A stretch of DNA of 64,000 nt, taken from the NCBI GenBank assembly GCA_951799425.1, contig OX637394.1, positions 8,319,501 through 8,383,500 of the forward strand, written 5' to 3'. The notes below the pieces were generated by a model. The model searched no databases, had not been told where the DNA came from, and worked only from the letters and a program-made list of their open reading frames with translations. This DNA is from Ilex aquifolium. Taxonomy: Eukaryota; Streptophyta; Magnoliopsida; Aquifoliales; Aquifoliaceae. The position numbers and the translations under genes are program-made. Shown here in pieces: positions 12,278-23,187 of the stretch (the stretch's first letter is position 1; each line of letters begins with the position of its first letter).

Positions 12278-12831
12278 TAGGGGTGGCAATCGTGTTTGTA
12301 TTATGTCATATACAGGTTTGTGTCGAGCACTACTTGACTTGAACTCAATTCATTTAATTAATCGTGTCATGTTGACCTAAGCTGCTTATTTTCGTGTTGT
12401 GTCATGTTTGAGTTGATTCATATAACCCGTGAATAAAAAAATTAATACAAAGATTTAAGTCTAATATTACATTCTCTCCAAATCGAACTCACACTCATAC
12501 TTTTTTTTTTATAAATTAAAAATTAACTTAATAAATATAATAATAAAAATAAGTTAAAAAAAAAAATCCTCTTTGTCTATAAAGATTATGTCAATGTTTG
12601 AGAAAAAATAACAAAAATTTGACATTTTATTCCTATAACATTAGTTAAACTTATTAATCGTGTCAACTGTGTTATTTGTACTTGACACTGTTCCGATCTA
12701 TTTATTATTCGTATTAACAAATCGTGTCATTTACAAGTTCGTGTCGAGAAATAGTCAATCTTAACCTGTTAGTTTCGTGTCGATTTTGAGTTGTACGTGT
12801 TTCCGTGTCATATTAAGAATTATCACTCCTA
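12278..12831. mobile_element. hAT-like non-autonomous element (TAGGGGTGGCAAT ends)
   Basis: The left end TAGGGGTGGCAATCGTG matches the inverted right end (TAGGAGTGATAATTCTTA on the minus strand). The interior repeats GTGTCATGTTGA and GTGTCG-type words typical of this plant hAT-like family. There is no transposase frame. I could not confirm an 8-bp target duplication. Confidence 0.55.
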
Positions 12832-13040
12832 AATTAATTCAAGCATTTTCGTTCGTGAATTTCAAAATAAATGACCATCGTATTTGAAAAAAAAAAAGAA
12901 CGTTAACCTAAAAACTAGAGAAGATACTTGTAAGGAAACTGTACATAGATAACATTAATTTTTGCAAAGCCGTTTTGTATTTGCCATTAAAGAGACCCTT
13001 TGATCTCAGCTTTCATAACTAAAAAGCATTCTCCTCCATC

Positions 13041-13048
13041 TATAAAAA
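13041..13048 (+). promoter_or_regulatory. TATA box of the S1-like gene
   Basis: TATAAAAA lies 52-59 bp before the ATG at 13100. This leaves room for a 5' leader of about 25-30 nt that includes a CAACAACAACA stretch, a favourable plant start context. Confidence 0.55.
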
Positions 13049-13099
13049 AAGGAGTTCAAATTAACATCAAAGTCCACCACCACCACCGCAACAACAACA

Positions 13100-13612
13100 A
13101 TGGCGACTGCTTTTGTACCCCTCCTCATCTTCCTCTTCTGCATGGTCTCATCATCAGCCATCACCACCACCCCCGCAGCGGCGCCACTGCCCCTCCGCAA
13201 AAACCCATCTCCTTCTCCCCCCACGGCGCCACACAAACATATAACACCGCCGGGAATCGAAATGACCAATGAATGCAACTACGTGGCCCTAATCAACTGT
13301 GGTCCGAACAGCTTATGGAAGTACGTGGACACTTCAGAGACCTTGGACTGGACATTCAACACCACCGGAGTTTCCGACGCGATGGACTATATGTGCATGG
13401 TGGAATGGGATAACCCTCGGAACAGCAACAACGAGTTCGGGCCAGTAGACGGGTATTTCTGTCCATTTCCTAAGAAAAAATGTGGGAGTAATTGTCGGTG
13501 GAGAATACAAGCGAATGCGAGGTATGCAGTTTATGACGAGTCTTCAAAGCAATGGATTGGTGATCTTTATTGGGATAATCTGGCAGCAGCTGCTCAATTC
13601 TGCGAATCATGA
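13100..13612 (+). CDS. Secreted S1-family (self-incompatibility protein S1 homologue) protein
   Basis: A 170-residue, intron-free gene. Residues 1-20 form a signal peptide (hydrophobic core LLIFLFCMV, likely cut after SSSA). Residues 21-54 are a Pro/Thr/Ala-rich linker. The rest matches the S1 family pattern: a Cys in LINC, Trp-x-Phe (WTF), an aromatic-Cys strand (YMCMVEW), and the closing C-x3-C-x-W module (KKCGSNCRWRI) with tyrosines after it. S1 proteins are small secreted beta-sandwich proteins; one is the poppy stigma S-determinant, and most of the large family is of unknown role. Extra cysteines (TNEC, YFC, FCES) and the Pro-rich linker are unusual. The ATG has a TATA box upstream and follows ACAACAACA. 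It is in the secretory pathway by inference; function is not known. Confidence 0.75.
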   Translation: MATAFVPLLIFLFCMVSSSAITTTPAAAPLPLRKNPSPSPPTAPHKHITPPGIEMTNECNYVALINCGPNSLWKYVDTSETLDWTFNTTGVSDAMDYMCMVEWDNPRNSNNEFGPVDGYFCPFPKKKCGSNCRWRIQANARYAVYDESSKQWIGDLYWDNLAAAAQFCES

Positions 13613-13984
13613 GCGAGAGAGAGATCACGATGACTTATTAGATTAAACATGGAATAAAGTTGTGGCTTTCGTTTTTATAAGAGAACGAGCTGTTTGTTTG
13701 CTTGTTATTTGTTAGTTTTTGCCAAGTGAGAATGTTTATGACATTGATTATGATATAGTAAAACAATTGGTAAACTTTGTCTTGAAAATGAAATCACACA
13801 TTTTGTTTTCATCGTTAGAGGATAGAGGTGTTGAGATCAGTTTATGTACATCTCAATTAATTTTTTTTTTGATTCGGTCAAAAATTCTTATGATGAGACC
13901 CCAAATTGTTACCAAGATTCGAATTCAACTTGGCACAAAAGCATGACTTATGGGAGAGGAAAATCAAGGGAAATTTAGAAGTTG
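13613..13984. other. 3' flank of the S1-like gene
   Basis: AT-rich sequence, presumably 3' UTR at first, with no further gene seen. The open frame at 13719-13946 resembles no protein family. Confidence 0.4.
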
Positions 13985-15145
13985 GTACAAAAATTTAGAT
14001 TTATTTGAGCAAAATTACATTAAGGAAACTTATTTGGCCCTAAGTGCATTTTTAAAAAAAAAAAAGACTAAAATATCATTTATTACTCCATCACTCTCTC
14101 TTCCCTATTTTCTCTCTACCTCTCTCTTTCTCTCACATTGAAAATTTATTTATTTTTAAATATGTAAAGATTTGATTTAATTTTTTCATCTATTTTCCTT
14201 TTTTTTTTTCTCTCTCTCTCTCTCTTATTCCCCCTCTTCTTATTTCCTTATTCTCTCTCTTCTTATATCAACGTTACAACAACACAATTACACTAATCAG
14301 TTACACCAATTAGTTACAATTACCCTATAATATACCAAATAGTTACTTATGTATTCTAATAAACAGTTATACTAAACAATTACAAGAAATTACAACACCA
14401 ACCCAATTTGTCATTCAGTTATTTACATAAATCAAAGAGTTACACCATTTAATATGACGACATGGTTACACCAATTATATACAACAAATTGAGTTTATCA
14501 TTACACAAAAGATTTTACCATTATACTAAATTTCATATATATATAATTAATGTAACGATATCACGATATTAAATGATGTAACTATTTAGTTTATGTAAAC
14601 ATCTGAATGACAAATTGAGTTGGTGTCATAATTTTGCGTAATTATTTGGTGTAACTGTTTGGTTTATTAGAACACATGAGTAACTATTTGATGTATTATA
14701 GAACAATTGTAACTGATTAGTGTAATTGTGTTATTGTAATGTTGATATAAAGAGAGAAACAGTGAGAGAAAATAGAGGGAGAGAGATGAAAAAATAAATC
14801 AAATCTTTACGTGTTTGAAAAAAAAATAAATTATCAATAATAGATAGAGAGAAAATATGGGAGAGATAGAGAAAGTAACGGAGAAAGAGATGGAGCGAAA
14901 ATAGGGGAGAGACAGTGAGAGTAACGGAGAGAGGGAGAGAGAGAAAGATTGAGAGAAAATAGTGGAAGAGAGAAAAATTGAGAGAATAAAAATTATGCAT
15001 AATTTAAGGAAGGGTAAGTAAGTAAAAAAATTTAAATGTCATTTAAATGTTGTACCAAATCACAAAAAATTTTATTGAAATTGAACTTAATAGAGTAAAA
15101 TATTTATCAATATACTTTTTCTCAAATAAGTCTAAAAAAATTTAC
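13985..15145. repeat. Large fold-back (inverted-repeat) element
   Basis: A long inverted repeat centred near 14540-14560. The left arm words TTACACTAATCAGTTACA (near 14290) and CTAATAAACAGTTA (near 14355) return inverted on the right as TGTAACTGATTAGTGTAA (near 14710) and TAACTGTTTGGTTTATTAG (near 14655). The CT-rich block of the left arm (14080-14270) faces the GA-rich block on the right (14750-14990). The ends also pair (ATTTAGATTTATTTGAG near 13992 against CTCAAATAAGTCTAAA near 15121). It is non-coding, and no target duplication was resolved. Confidence 0.65.
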
Positions 15146-15250
15146 CCACACCCAAAAATCAATTCCTGTATGGTACAGCCGTTTTTCTTACATTTAAATA
15201 ATTATATATTACAAATATTTTTTCAGATTAGGCAACAACTTGGTATTGCC

Positions 15251-15324
15251 GTCTGGGTGGTGTAGTCGGTTATCACGCTAGTCTCACACACTAGAGGTCC
15301 CCAGTTCGAACCCGGGCTCAGACA
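15251..15324 (+). tRNA. tRNA-Val (anticodon CAC), possibly impaired
   Basis: A 74-nt cloverleaf. The acceptor GTCTGGG pairs with CTCAGAC (one G-T), with discriminator A at 15324. The D arm includes GGTGTAGTCGGTTATCAC; the anticodon stem CTAGT/ACTAG closes the loop CTCACAC with anticodon CAC. The T loop is TTCGAAC. It is intron-less and CCA is not encoded. The second-to-last pair of the T stem (position 52-62) is A-C instead of the usual G-C. The same base also changes the first G of the internal B-box promoter. It may be a weakened or decaying copy. Confidence 0.9.
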
Positions 15325-15326
15325 CA

Positions 15327-15331
15327 TTTTT
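15327..15331 (+). terminator. Pol III terminator of tRNA-Val
   Basis: A run of five T residues starts three bases after the discriminator base, the usual RNA polymerase III stop. Confidence 0.7.
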
Positions 15332-15500
15332 CTTTACTTTTCAGTTTCTTTTTGGAAATTTTTTGGTATTAGTTCTCTTATTATATTCCAGCCTTCTTTC
15401 TTGTACTATCAGAAAGAAATCCCCTTCTGTCTCGTCTCCTCATCTAAGTGTTAAAATGCACTCCTTTTGCGCCAACTCGATAAATGGGTCGAGGGAATCC

Positions 15501-15733
15501 AAGGGTGGTAAATAATTGAAGTTATTTCGGCTCGGCTTGTATTCAGTTTTTTTTGAGTTTGATTCGAGCTCATTCGTCAATGTTCGATTTAAATAGTCGA
15601 ACTATTCAGATTCAACTCGTTTTAAGTTTGGCATGAGCTTGTTCACTTAAAAAAAGAGTTAAACTTAAATAATTTTTTTAGACATATCAAGCTTTAACTC
15701 AAACTTATTTGTTCCGCTCACTTACCATTCCTA
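15501..15733. mobile_element. hAT-like MITE fragment
   Basis: The left AAGGGTGGTAAAT and right TTACCATTCCT are inverted relatives of the hAT-like AGGGRTGGTAA ends. The interior carries CGAGCTCATTCG- and ACTCAAACTTATT-type words typical of this family. There is no coding capacity, and the target duplication is not clear. Confidence 0.45.
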
Positions 15734-15941
15734 AATCTTACACCAGCTATCTATTTTCTGTAACCCACCAACCAAAGGTATCATTGACATCATTTCCCCG
15801 TAATATATGGCTTTAATCCTTCTAAATTACGTTAGAACTTTACACTCTTTTTTTTTTTTTTGGTGTTTCAACTTTTAAGGAATCTTCACCTTTATACTAT
15901 ACAAATTAAGCTTAGCACATGATACTCTACAGTATAATTGT

Positions 15942-16272
15942 CTACGGCACCGACAAAATGTTTTTTCATACCATACTGATATTTATTATATTTATGAGTG
16001 TTTTTATCACTATTGTGGTACCGAACATCCAGTGGTAAAAACACCTACAATATAATAGTAAAAATACCTACAAAATAATAATTTTTTTGTATAAAAAAAA
16101 GTGGTAAAAATAGTTATCACAATAGTGTAAAAACACTCACAACGGTGATAAATCTCCCACAAAATTAATAAATTTTTTAATTATAAAATAACCCACAAAA
16201 ATTATAAAAACACTAATTAAAATAATAAATTTTAGAGATATGGTACCGAATTTTTTTTTGTTCGTACCGTAG
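15942..16272. mobile_element. 331-bp MITE with about 30-bp inverted ends (copy 1)
   Basis: The left end CTACGGCACCGACAAAATG mirrors the right end, which reads CTACGGTACGAACAAAAA on the minus strand. The interior contains a second inverted pair, GAGTGTTTTTATCACTATTG against CAATAGTGTAAAAACACTC, so the element can fold on itself. It is non-coding. Confidence 0.7.
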
Positions 16273-16569
16273 TCAAATCCCTCTATAGCTCTTTTGACTT
16301 TGTTTAACAAACCTTAATTGGGCCTGGTGATTATTATGTTGGATCTAAAAAGATAAATCTACTATACACACAGCTGGCAAGCTCTCATTGTTGATCTTGG
16401 AATCTAAATTCTGGGATGTAATGGATTGGTGATCAAATGCTTATACAGTGGAGAAACTTTGGAGGAAGAATATAAGAGAGAGTTCCACAAACAAAGTCTT
16501 TTGTTAGATAACCCTTATTCTATATTCAATCTTAGAATTTGAGATCAGCAGACTGAGATTCCTCAGGAA

Positions 16570-16851
16570 ATGAAGAGCAAGAAGAAGAAGATGTGTTTTT
16601 GTATTCCTCGTCGTAAAAGAGGACATTCTTCTAATCACGGGTCGGAGGTGTCTAGTCTGAAAAATGGGGGAAACGTTATTAGTACAGGTGGCGTTGATGG
16701 GCCTCATGGTGGAGCTACTAATACTGCCAGCAACGACACTACAGGCATGGCTACGGTGATGGTAAGCACGACTGCGATATCTGATATGGGTGGCAATGGA
16801 AGTTCTCATGGTGGTGGTGGTGGTGGCGGCGGTGGAGGCGGGGATGAATGA
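16570..16851 (+). CDS. Small basic/glycine-rich protein of unknown function (copy 1)
   Basis: 93 residues. The N-terminus is strongly basic with a cysteine pair (KSKKKKMCFCIPRRKRG), the middle is Ser/Thr/Asn/Gly-rich, and the C-terminus is a run of 11 glycines ending DE. A second in-frame ATG (residue 8) directly precedes CFCIP. There is no signal peptide or membrane segment. Cysteines beside a polybasic patch could be S-acylated and hold it to a membrane, which is inference only. I do not recognise a family. The same frame is intact in copy 2 (24105-24392), differing only in the Gly run and one D/N change, so either the duplication is recent or the frame is kept. A chance frame extended by a GGT repeat is possible. 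Confidence 0.5.
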   Translation: MKSKKKKMCFCIPRRKRGHSSNHGSEVSSLKNGGNVISTGGVDGPHGGATNTASNDTTGMATVMVSTTAISDMGGNGSSHGGGGGGGGGGGDE

Positions 16852-17938
16852 TTAAGTGATTGGTGTTTGATACGTCTATGGTTCATTCGGTTATTTATAT
16901 TTTGAATATAAGAGAGAGCCATCGTTTTTAATAGCATGAAATAAGTCCGATTGATGTGTGGTTTGTGTCTTGTTACGAAAGGGTGTACCATATGGACTTT
17001 CTTCGTCATCTCTGTTGCAGTCCCAGAGAAAATAATCTTATCTACCTATGTTCACTCTTTCATCTAGTTTTCCATTGTGGTGTAGTGATTTGATGTTGTT
17101 TCTTGTATATTTTTTATTTTTTTTATTGCGTATCAAAGCTTGGATTGAGTGGTTTATTTCATAACATTCTATATTTCATAGTATATAATATTTTTATCCA
17201 TGATATGTTGGTGATGAAAACTTTGGTATGAGTCTATGCCATAAGCCTTGCTTGATAAACTCGACAAATATCTATATAATATTACAGTTAATAAGTTAAA
17301 TTATTAATTTATAAAAATACAATAATGATTAATATTGATATAGTTTTCATTTATTTCGACTCAATAGTACAAAAAATTCATCCAAATATTATACAACCCA
17401 ATTAACATACTCTCGATGCCAGATATCATACTCTAAAAAATGGGACGATATGATAAATTTTATGATTGAAATAAAAAAAGTGTAGTTAAAAATAAATATA
17501 TCTTCCAATAGACTAAATTTATGAATATCATTAGTTGTAATACACAATAGTTTACCAACAAATCACCACCAATTTGGCTCAACCTTCTGACTCTACAACC
17601 AACTGTTTAGACTTGATAAAAACACTCGAGCAACTATTCAAAATGAAAGAAGGAAGGAATTAAAATTGACACGAGGTGAGAAAAGGAGAAGCTATTTATA
17701 AATATATTAGTGAATTGTAAATCACACCCTTAAAGTATTGACGTGATTTCTATTTAGTCTTTAGAATTTCGATTTGCGCAATTTAATCTTTAAAGTATTA
17801 ATTGTGTTTCCATTAGAGATTTTTGCCCATATTCATCACAAACGCTAAACGGGCAGTCAAATTTAGAGAGGCATTTTTTTCTAACTCTCTTATTGTCATT
17901 TTGTCTGCCTTTGTTAGAGTGTGTCAATCATGTGATTA

Positions 17939-18909
17939 TCTATACTACTAATAAAAGTATCTTAAAATGAAAAAGTTTTAAATATCTATTTTACCCTTAT
18001 ATAGGATTGTAAAGACCACTATATCTTTTCACAAATAAATATCTAAATTACTATCATATATTTATGTATTTAAATCTCTAAATTATCTATAACATCTTTT
18101 TTAATTATATATTCCATGTGTATAAATATTAGTTTCTATAAAAAAATTTGATTGACTAAATTACCGTTAAAAAAATATGCATCATTATATTTTCTATGAA
18201 GTGTTCAAAAAACCTTTAAAAACTCTATCAATCTAATATTACTCATCTCATGTGCAAAGATAATATTATGCCTACATATGCGTATTTTCTTTTTCATTGA
18301 AAAGTTTAACCTGTTTATTTCTAAGATAAAAATAATCGTATATATAATTTTTCTAAATTAATTTATGTTACATCAGTATAATTCTTCAATCACAATAAAA
18401 TTTTTAAGTTTTACTACGATTTTATGTAAAAATAGACATTGTAGTGTATTTTTAAGTAAAATTTTAATTTTTTTAGAATTTTAATATGCTTGATAATATA
18501 TATTATATTATAGAGTAATATATTAAATCTTATCCCAATTGACCTAACTAATTTCTAATGTAATTAGTATATTGACAATTATTTTTATTTTATTTAAGGA
18601 ATTATAAGTAAAATTCTAATCAAATGAATTTCAAGAAATTTAATTTCTCAAATATCACTAAAAAATCAATCTCGATCATAATTTTTTTTTTTAAAAATTG
18701 TAACTACTTTTTTTAATATATATAGTTAGAACAAAAAATATTGGGAATATACAAAATTTTCATAATGTAATAATAAAATATGAGCAATAAAAAATTAAGT
18801 TTGGTGAATTTGAGATGATATTTAATTCAGATACATATATACCTAATATGTTTTATTAATTTTTATGTACGAAAATTATTCACGTCCAACGCACGTGGTG
18901 TATTGTTAG
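17939..18909 (+). mobile_element. Non-autonomous Helitron (971 bp)
   Basis: It starts TCTATACTACTAATAAAAG after an A (17938) and ends TTAG before a T (18910). A 17-nt hairpin-like sequence lies 12 nt before the end (CACGTCCAACGCACGTG, 18881-18897; one base change breaks the perfect CACGTGC/GCACGTG stem). TC start, CTRR-like end and A/T insertion site are the Helitron hallmarks. The interior is AT-rich and non-coding. Confidence 0.75.
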
Positions 18910-19307
18910 TATGAAAAAAAAATACAAAAATGCTCAATTGATACAATTATAAAGTTCATGAGCTCAATTAACACAAAAAAAATATGCTTAGGAACTTAAT
19001 TGACACAATGATCATAGTTTGCGGGTTATATGCGTAATTTACTTCAACTATTTGTGTGTGACATACTTCATGACATTCTGTTATAAAATGTAATAGAGAC
19101 AAATAGAATGACTCAATTGACACAATTAGAGAGTTCAATGGTTTAATTGATATAAAAAAATTTTAGGGACTTAATTGATACAAAAATCATAGTTTGAGGG
19201 CCATATATTTAGTTTACTCTTCTAATTTTGTTTGCCAGGGAATAGTAACACTCAGGATCCGCTCTCATAGGTTCGGGGTTGTTAGCTATCAAAATGTCTA
19301 GGACTTG

Positions 19308-19690
19308 ATTACGATACCAAAGAAATAAATTTGGTACCGTACTACTAATTTTTATCACTTTAATAGGTGTTTTTATAATTTTTGTAGGTCATTTTACTAC
19401 TAATAAATTTAACACTTTTGTGAGTAATTTATCACTTTTATGAGTATTTTTACCATTGTTTGTGGGTGTTTTTACCACATTTGCAGTAACTATTTTTTTA
19501 TCATTTTTTTAGTACAAAAAATTTACTATATTTGTGGGTATTTTGACTATATTTGTAAGTGTTTTTACCATATTTGTGAATTTTTTTATCACTATTGTGA
19601 TAACTATTTTTACTATTTTTCAGGATACCATAACAGTGATTAAAAAACTCGTAAATATTGTAAAAATGACAACAAATATGATAAATTGAT
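19308..19690. mobile_element. Diverged relative of the 331-bp MITE
   Basis: The left part reads TTACGATACCAAAGAAATAAATT then GGTACCG, resembling the minus-strand end of the 15942-16272 MITE. The body repeats GTGTTTTTACCATATTTGTG-type units with a loose period. The right end is diverged and the boundary uncertain. Most of it is absent from copy 2 of the duplication. Confidence 0.4.
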
Positions 19691-20293
19691 GCCATGACTA
19701 GTTGAAATTCGGACGCCAGGTTAACTTTGAGCTTGGCTAGGCATCGGGCTGACACGGACCAATCGGTCCCATCCCATGGACACCCCTGTTCCTGAATCCT
19801 GACTATCATCGAGGGGCAAAATGGGTTATTTCAATTTCACAACCTGCAAAATCAGTTCTCCATCTCAACAATCGGATTTTGGTGGAAATATAATCAAAAG
19901 TTCTATGCGTGCTCAAAGGCGGAAATTAGTGATTTGGAGATTATAATATGGGAAAAATTCTATTTTTGCTCATTGAAAGATATAAAAATTCTCATTTTGC
20001 CTTCAAATGATTAATTTTTCAACATTATTCCATAAAAAAAAAGTAAAAATCAAGATGCAATAAAAATAGTAATTTTTGATATGGTACACTGTTTGCAGCA
20101 GTCGGTTCAGACAAACTCCGTCGCCTTTTGTCACTGAAATCAAATATGCAAGCTGCGGTAAATTTCGTAATGCATTTTCAGTACAAGAATTTCAATCTAA
20201 AGTTTCATATTAAACGTTTTACAATCCTTGGAAGCTAGAGTTTCATGAGAAGAAGATAATGTGGCAAAAAACTTTAAGAGACTGTCATATCAA

Positions 20294-20294
<1 letters not shown>

Positions 20295-20329
<35 letters not shown>
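20295..20329. repeat. (AAT)n microsatellite
   Basis: About 11-12 AAT units. The matching place in copy 2 (27217-27234) has only about 5-6, so the array changed length after the duplication. Confidence 0.9.
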
Positions 20330-22364
20330 TTAAGAGTCTGAAAAGGAAATTAAAATCAAATGTATCTTTTATTATTACAAGCATGAATTCATTCCGAAAA
20401 TACAACCTACATTTTACATAGCTAGCACAAGTTAAAATTGTGTTATGGGGCATCCTTTTTTTGTAACTCAATATTCACACTTACAAACAATAAAGATTTT
20501 TTAAAAAACTTACTCTCATTATTTATGTGATTCAAATTAGGGTAAAAAACTCAAAGTATGCCAACCAATCAATTTTATAAAGCTGGTCACTTTGAGTGAA
20601 TATAATAATTAAATACATAATATCCAAGTAAGAGAGTTATACAATAATTTTACTCCATATACTTTGATTTATAAATATATACGACTATTTCAACAAATTA
20701 GTTCATGTAACGTTTACATCAACTAGTAGATATAAACAACAGAATCCTAAGTCAAAAGCAATTAGATCTCGGAATTCAATAACAAGCAACACATAAATAA
20801 AAAAAACAAAGATAAAATAAAACCATAAATGACATATATGAAAAGCTCTAAAACTAGCACATACCCAATTGAGATTAGAGAAAACTAAGGCATAAATTAA
20901 ATTTAAATCTAATTAAACTCCAAAACAAAAATCCAATAATCTTCCCAAACCACCCACAATATCAAATCTAAATTCAATGTCAATTAACACTTTTCAAAAC
21001 CCCTAAATTAAATATATATTCAATTAAACCCTACACCCAAAATTGAATAATTTTCCCAAAAGCCTAAATTAAATGGGGTTGTGCGGTGGGTTGGTGGCAA
21101 ATGGTGATAGTAGTAGAGGGTTGTAGTAGCTCGGGGTGGAGATCGGTGTGCATTGTGGATGGTGGCCTTTGGGTGTGGGTTCTGATGTGGCAAGAATTTG
21201 CTCTCGCATGAACCCCAACGAGGTATGTTTGTGACTCAGATCGCCAAAATAAACGACCCGAAATCAAAAGAAGTTGAATGAACATACAAAATCAATCAAC
21301 GGGGTGCATCGAACTAGTGTTTCTCTCTTCAATTGGAATCACCAAACTTATATGGGGGATAGAGAGAGTGAGAGAGACAGAAGAGACACAGAAAGAGAGA
21401 AGGGGCGCCCATCACTCTTTCTTTGCTTTGGAAGAGTGAGATAAGTTGACAAACACATGAAGTAGCAATCCTTATCAACCACAAAAAGTTTACCAGTGAA
21501 AAGTAAAAAATATCCTCCTATTATATCAATTCTGCAATTAATGTGGCTAGATAAAAGAGTCAAATATCGCCGACGAACGCATCCTATGAATCAACTCTAT
21601 ACTAAAATAGAAAATAAATTAATTAACTATAATGTGTATTCATATTAATTAAAATAGTAGTAAAAAATATCACAGATACAAATTAAATAAGTAAAAAATA
21701 TCACAAATAAAAATCAAATACTACAGATCATGTGTTTATAAATTCATAATTATATACAATTTCTTATAATAGTGAAAATGATCCAAATCATAGTCTAATA
21801 ACAAACTGCAACCCAAAATAGCGTACCAACTAAAACTACTTCCATTGCACCGCACATCAAAGGATACTCGTACCATGTTCCAAATTGACCCACGATCTAA
21901 GTAACCTTGGTTCTAACGGCCATCATGTGTGAGTTTGTGGCGGTCTCGGGGTGTGCCTTTAGGTATGGGATGGTGACTAGGATTGGGGGAGAGTAAAAGA
22001 AAGAAAGAGAAAGGAGAGGAACAAAGAGTAAAAGGGAAAAGAGAGAAGGGAAGAGTAATACCTGGGTAAAGGAGTAAGGGTGGAGGTGTCACTATCAACG
22101 ACATCGGGAAGCTGCGTGGCGGAGAAGAGAGATAGAGTAGGAGCGGAAAGGGAGAGATGACCTGAGAGAGTACTAAGTAGAGAGAGAATAGAGGAAAGAT
22201 ATGGGCCGGTCAAAGAAAGATAAGCATAAACGTTTTCTATGGGCAGAAACAAGGTTTTGGGGGCGTAATCTAGTACTATTGGATTGTATTTGGACTAATC
22301 CTACATATATTTTCTGGAACAACAATGATGTATTGTAGGAAACTACTTTTTGAAACAATAGCTA

Positions 22365-22408
22365 ATACCCGTGCCTAAAGGCACTGTCTAAGAGAATCTA
22401 TTGGAAAA
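22365..22408 (-). mobile_element. Helitron 3' terminus fragment (copy 1)
   Basis: The hairpin GTGCCTAAAGGCAC (22371-22384) matches the Helitron termini at 29275-29288 and 32916-32929. Only about 24 bases beyond the hairpin remain before the duplication ends at 22408. Confidence 0.55.
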
Positions 22409-22813
22409 GGGTAAATGGTACCAATGGTCCCTGAAGTTTACCACTTATTAAACTTTCGTCCCTAAAGTTCTAATTTCGTCAATTTCATCCTCAAAGTTCA
22501 AACAGTGAGTCAATTTGGTCCTTGGCACTAACTGCCGTCACAAAAATAGACGGAAAACACCATGTGCCAGTCACATACATATTTTCAAGGATATTTCTGG
22601 TATTTTACAAACAAAACAGAGGGCAAAATGGAAAAATAAAAAATTGGTTGTCTTCCTCCCTCTCTCTCCTCCTCAGAAATCAAAAGGATGGTCCCAATCC
22701 TACTGTATATCCCCACCCTCTGCAACTCTCCAGGCCAACCGATGACTGCCACCACCCCTATAACCCCTCCACCACCACCACCACCACCACCACACACCAA
22801 AACTCCACCATTG

Positions 22814-23050
22814 CTACCTCCACCATAAAAAATAAATAGAAATCTCGACAGCTTTACTACGCCCATCTTCGCCGGAATCAATGGTGAACTCAACCTGCTG
22901 ACCCTCCCGTAGGGTCCGAAACCCTTCGGACCTGATCTCCGTCTGGTGGACAAAGAGATCATCACCACCTTCATCCTGAGCTATGAATCCAAAACCCTTT
23001 TGCCCATTGAACCACTTCACAGTCCCAGTGGACCTTTGAGCCTCAGCCAT
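22814..23050 (-). pseudogene. Truncated cold-shock-domain protein (plant CSP/GRP2 type)
   Basis: The frame starts [20 protein letters not shown] and holds a complete cold-shock domain (residues about 7-70) with both nucleic-acid-binding motifs, KGFGFI (RNP1) and DLFVHQ (RNP2). Plant family members continue into glycine-rich stretches with CCHC zinc knuckles and act as RNA chaperones, often in cold response. Here the frame ends at residue 78 (IYFLWWR, stop). A glycine-rich stretch continues in another frame (22700-22800) without any zinc knuckle. Either a frameshift truncated it or only the 5' part was captured. It lies exactly between the two duplicated segments. A CSD-only product could still be made. 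Confidence 0.65.
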
Positions 23051-23187
23051 TGAAATTCAACACCAAGAATTAAGATTCGTATAACTTCCAAAAGCTTATT
23101 TTCAGGTCAGGAGGGTCCGTTGATGTCAATTAGGCTCTGGGGAACTCTGAAGATGTAGCCGATTTGCTCAGAATTCGTGGCGTATGG

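Larger units (their letters stand above)
15780..22408. repeat. Large direct duplication, copy 1 (about 6.6 kb)
   Basis: From ATCATTGACATCATTTCCCC at 15780 to TTGGAAAA at 22408 this segment matches 23315-29312 almost base for base. It carries a MITE, a small gene (16570-16851), a Helitron, a microsatellite and the first bases of another Helitron terminus. Compared with copy 2 it has about 880 bp extra (about 18750-19633) and lacks about 265 bp (copy 2, about 25037-25302). Confidence 0.95.

Noticed and set aside
19440-19809. Phe/Tyr/Cys-rich open frames
   Set aside because: They follow the short-period GTGTTTTTACCATATTTGTG-type repeat of a MITE relative; the copy-2 segment lacks most of it.
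21064-22358. Several minus-strand frames (21064-21285, 21913-22252 and others) repeated in copy 2 at 27968-29262
   Set aside because: They are preserved only because the whole segment is duplicated; compositions are Ser/Leu/Pro low complexity from GA-rich DNA, without splice or start support.
22585-22974. 129-residue glycine-containing frame overlapping the cold-shock gene
   Set aside because: It overlaps the CSD frame out of phase. Only its middle glycine stretch may reflect the former C-terminus after a frameshift, and it has no zinc knuckle.
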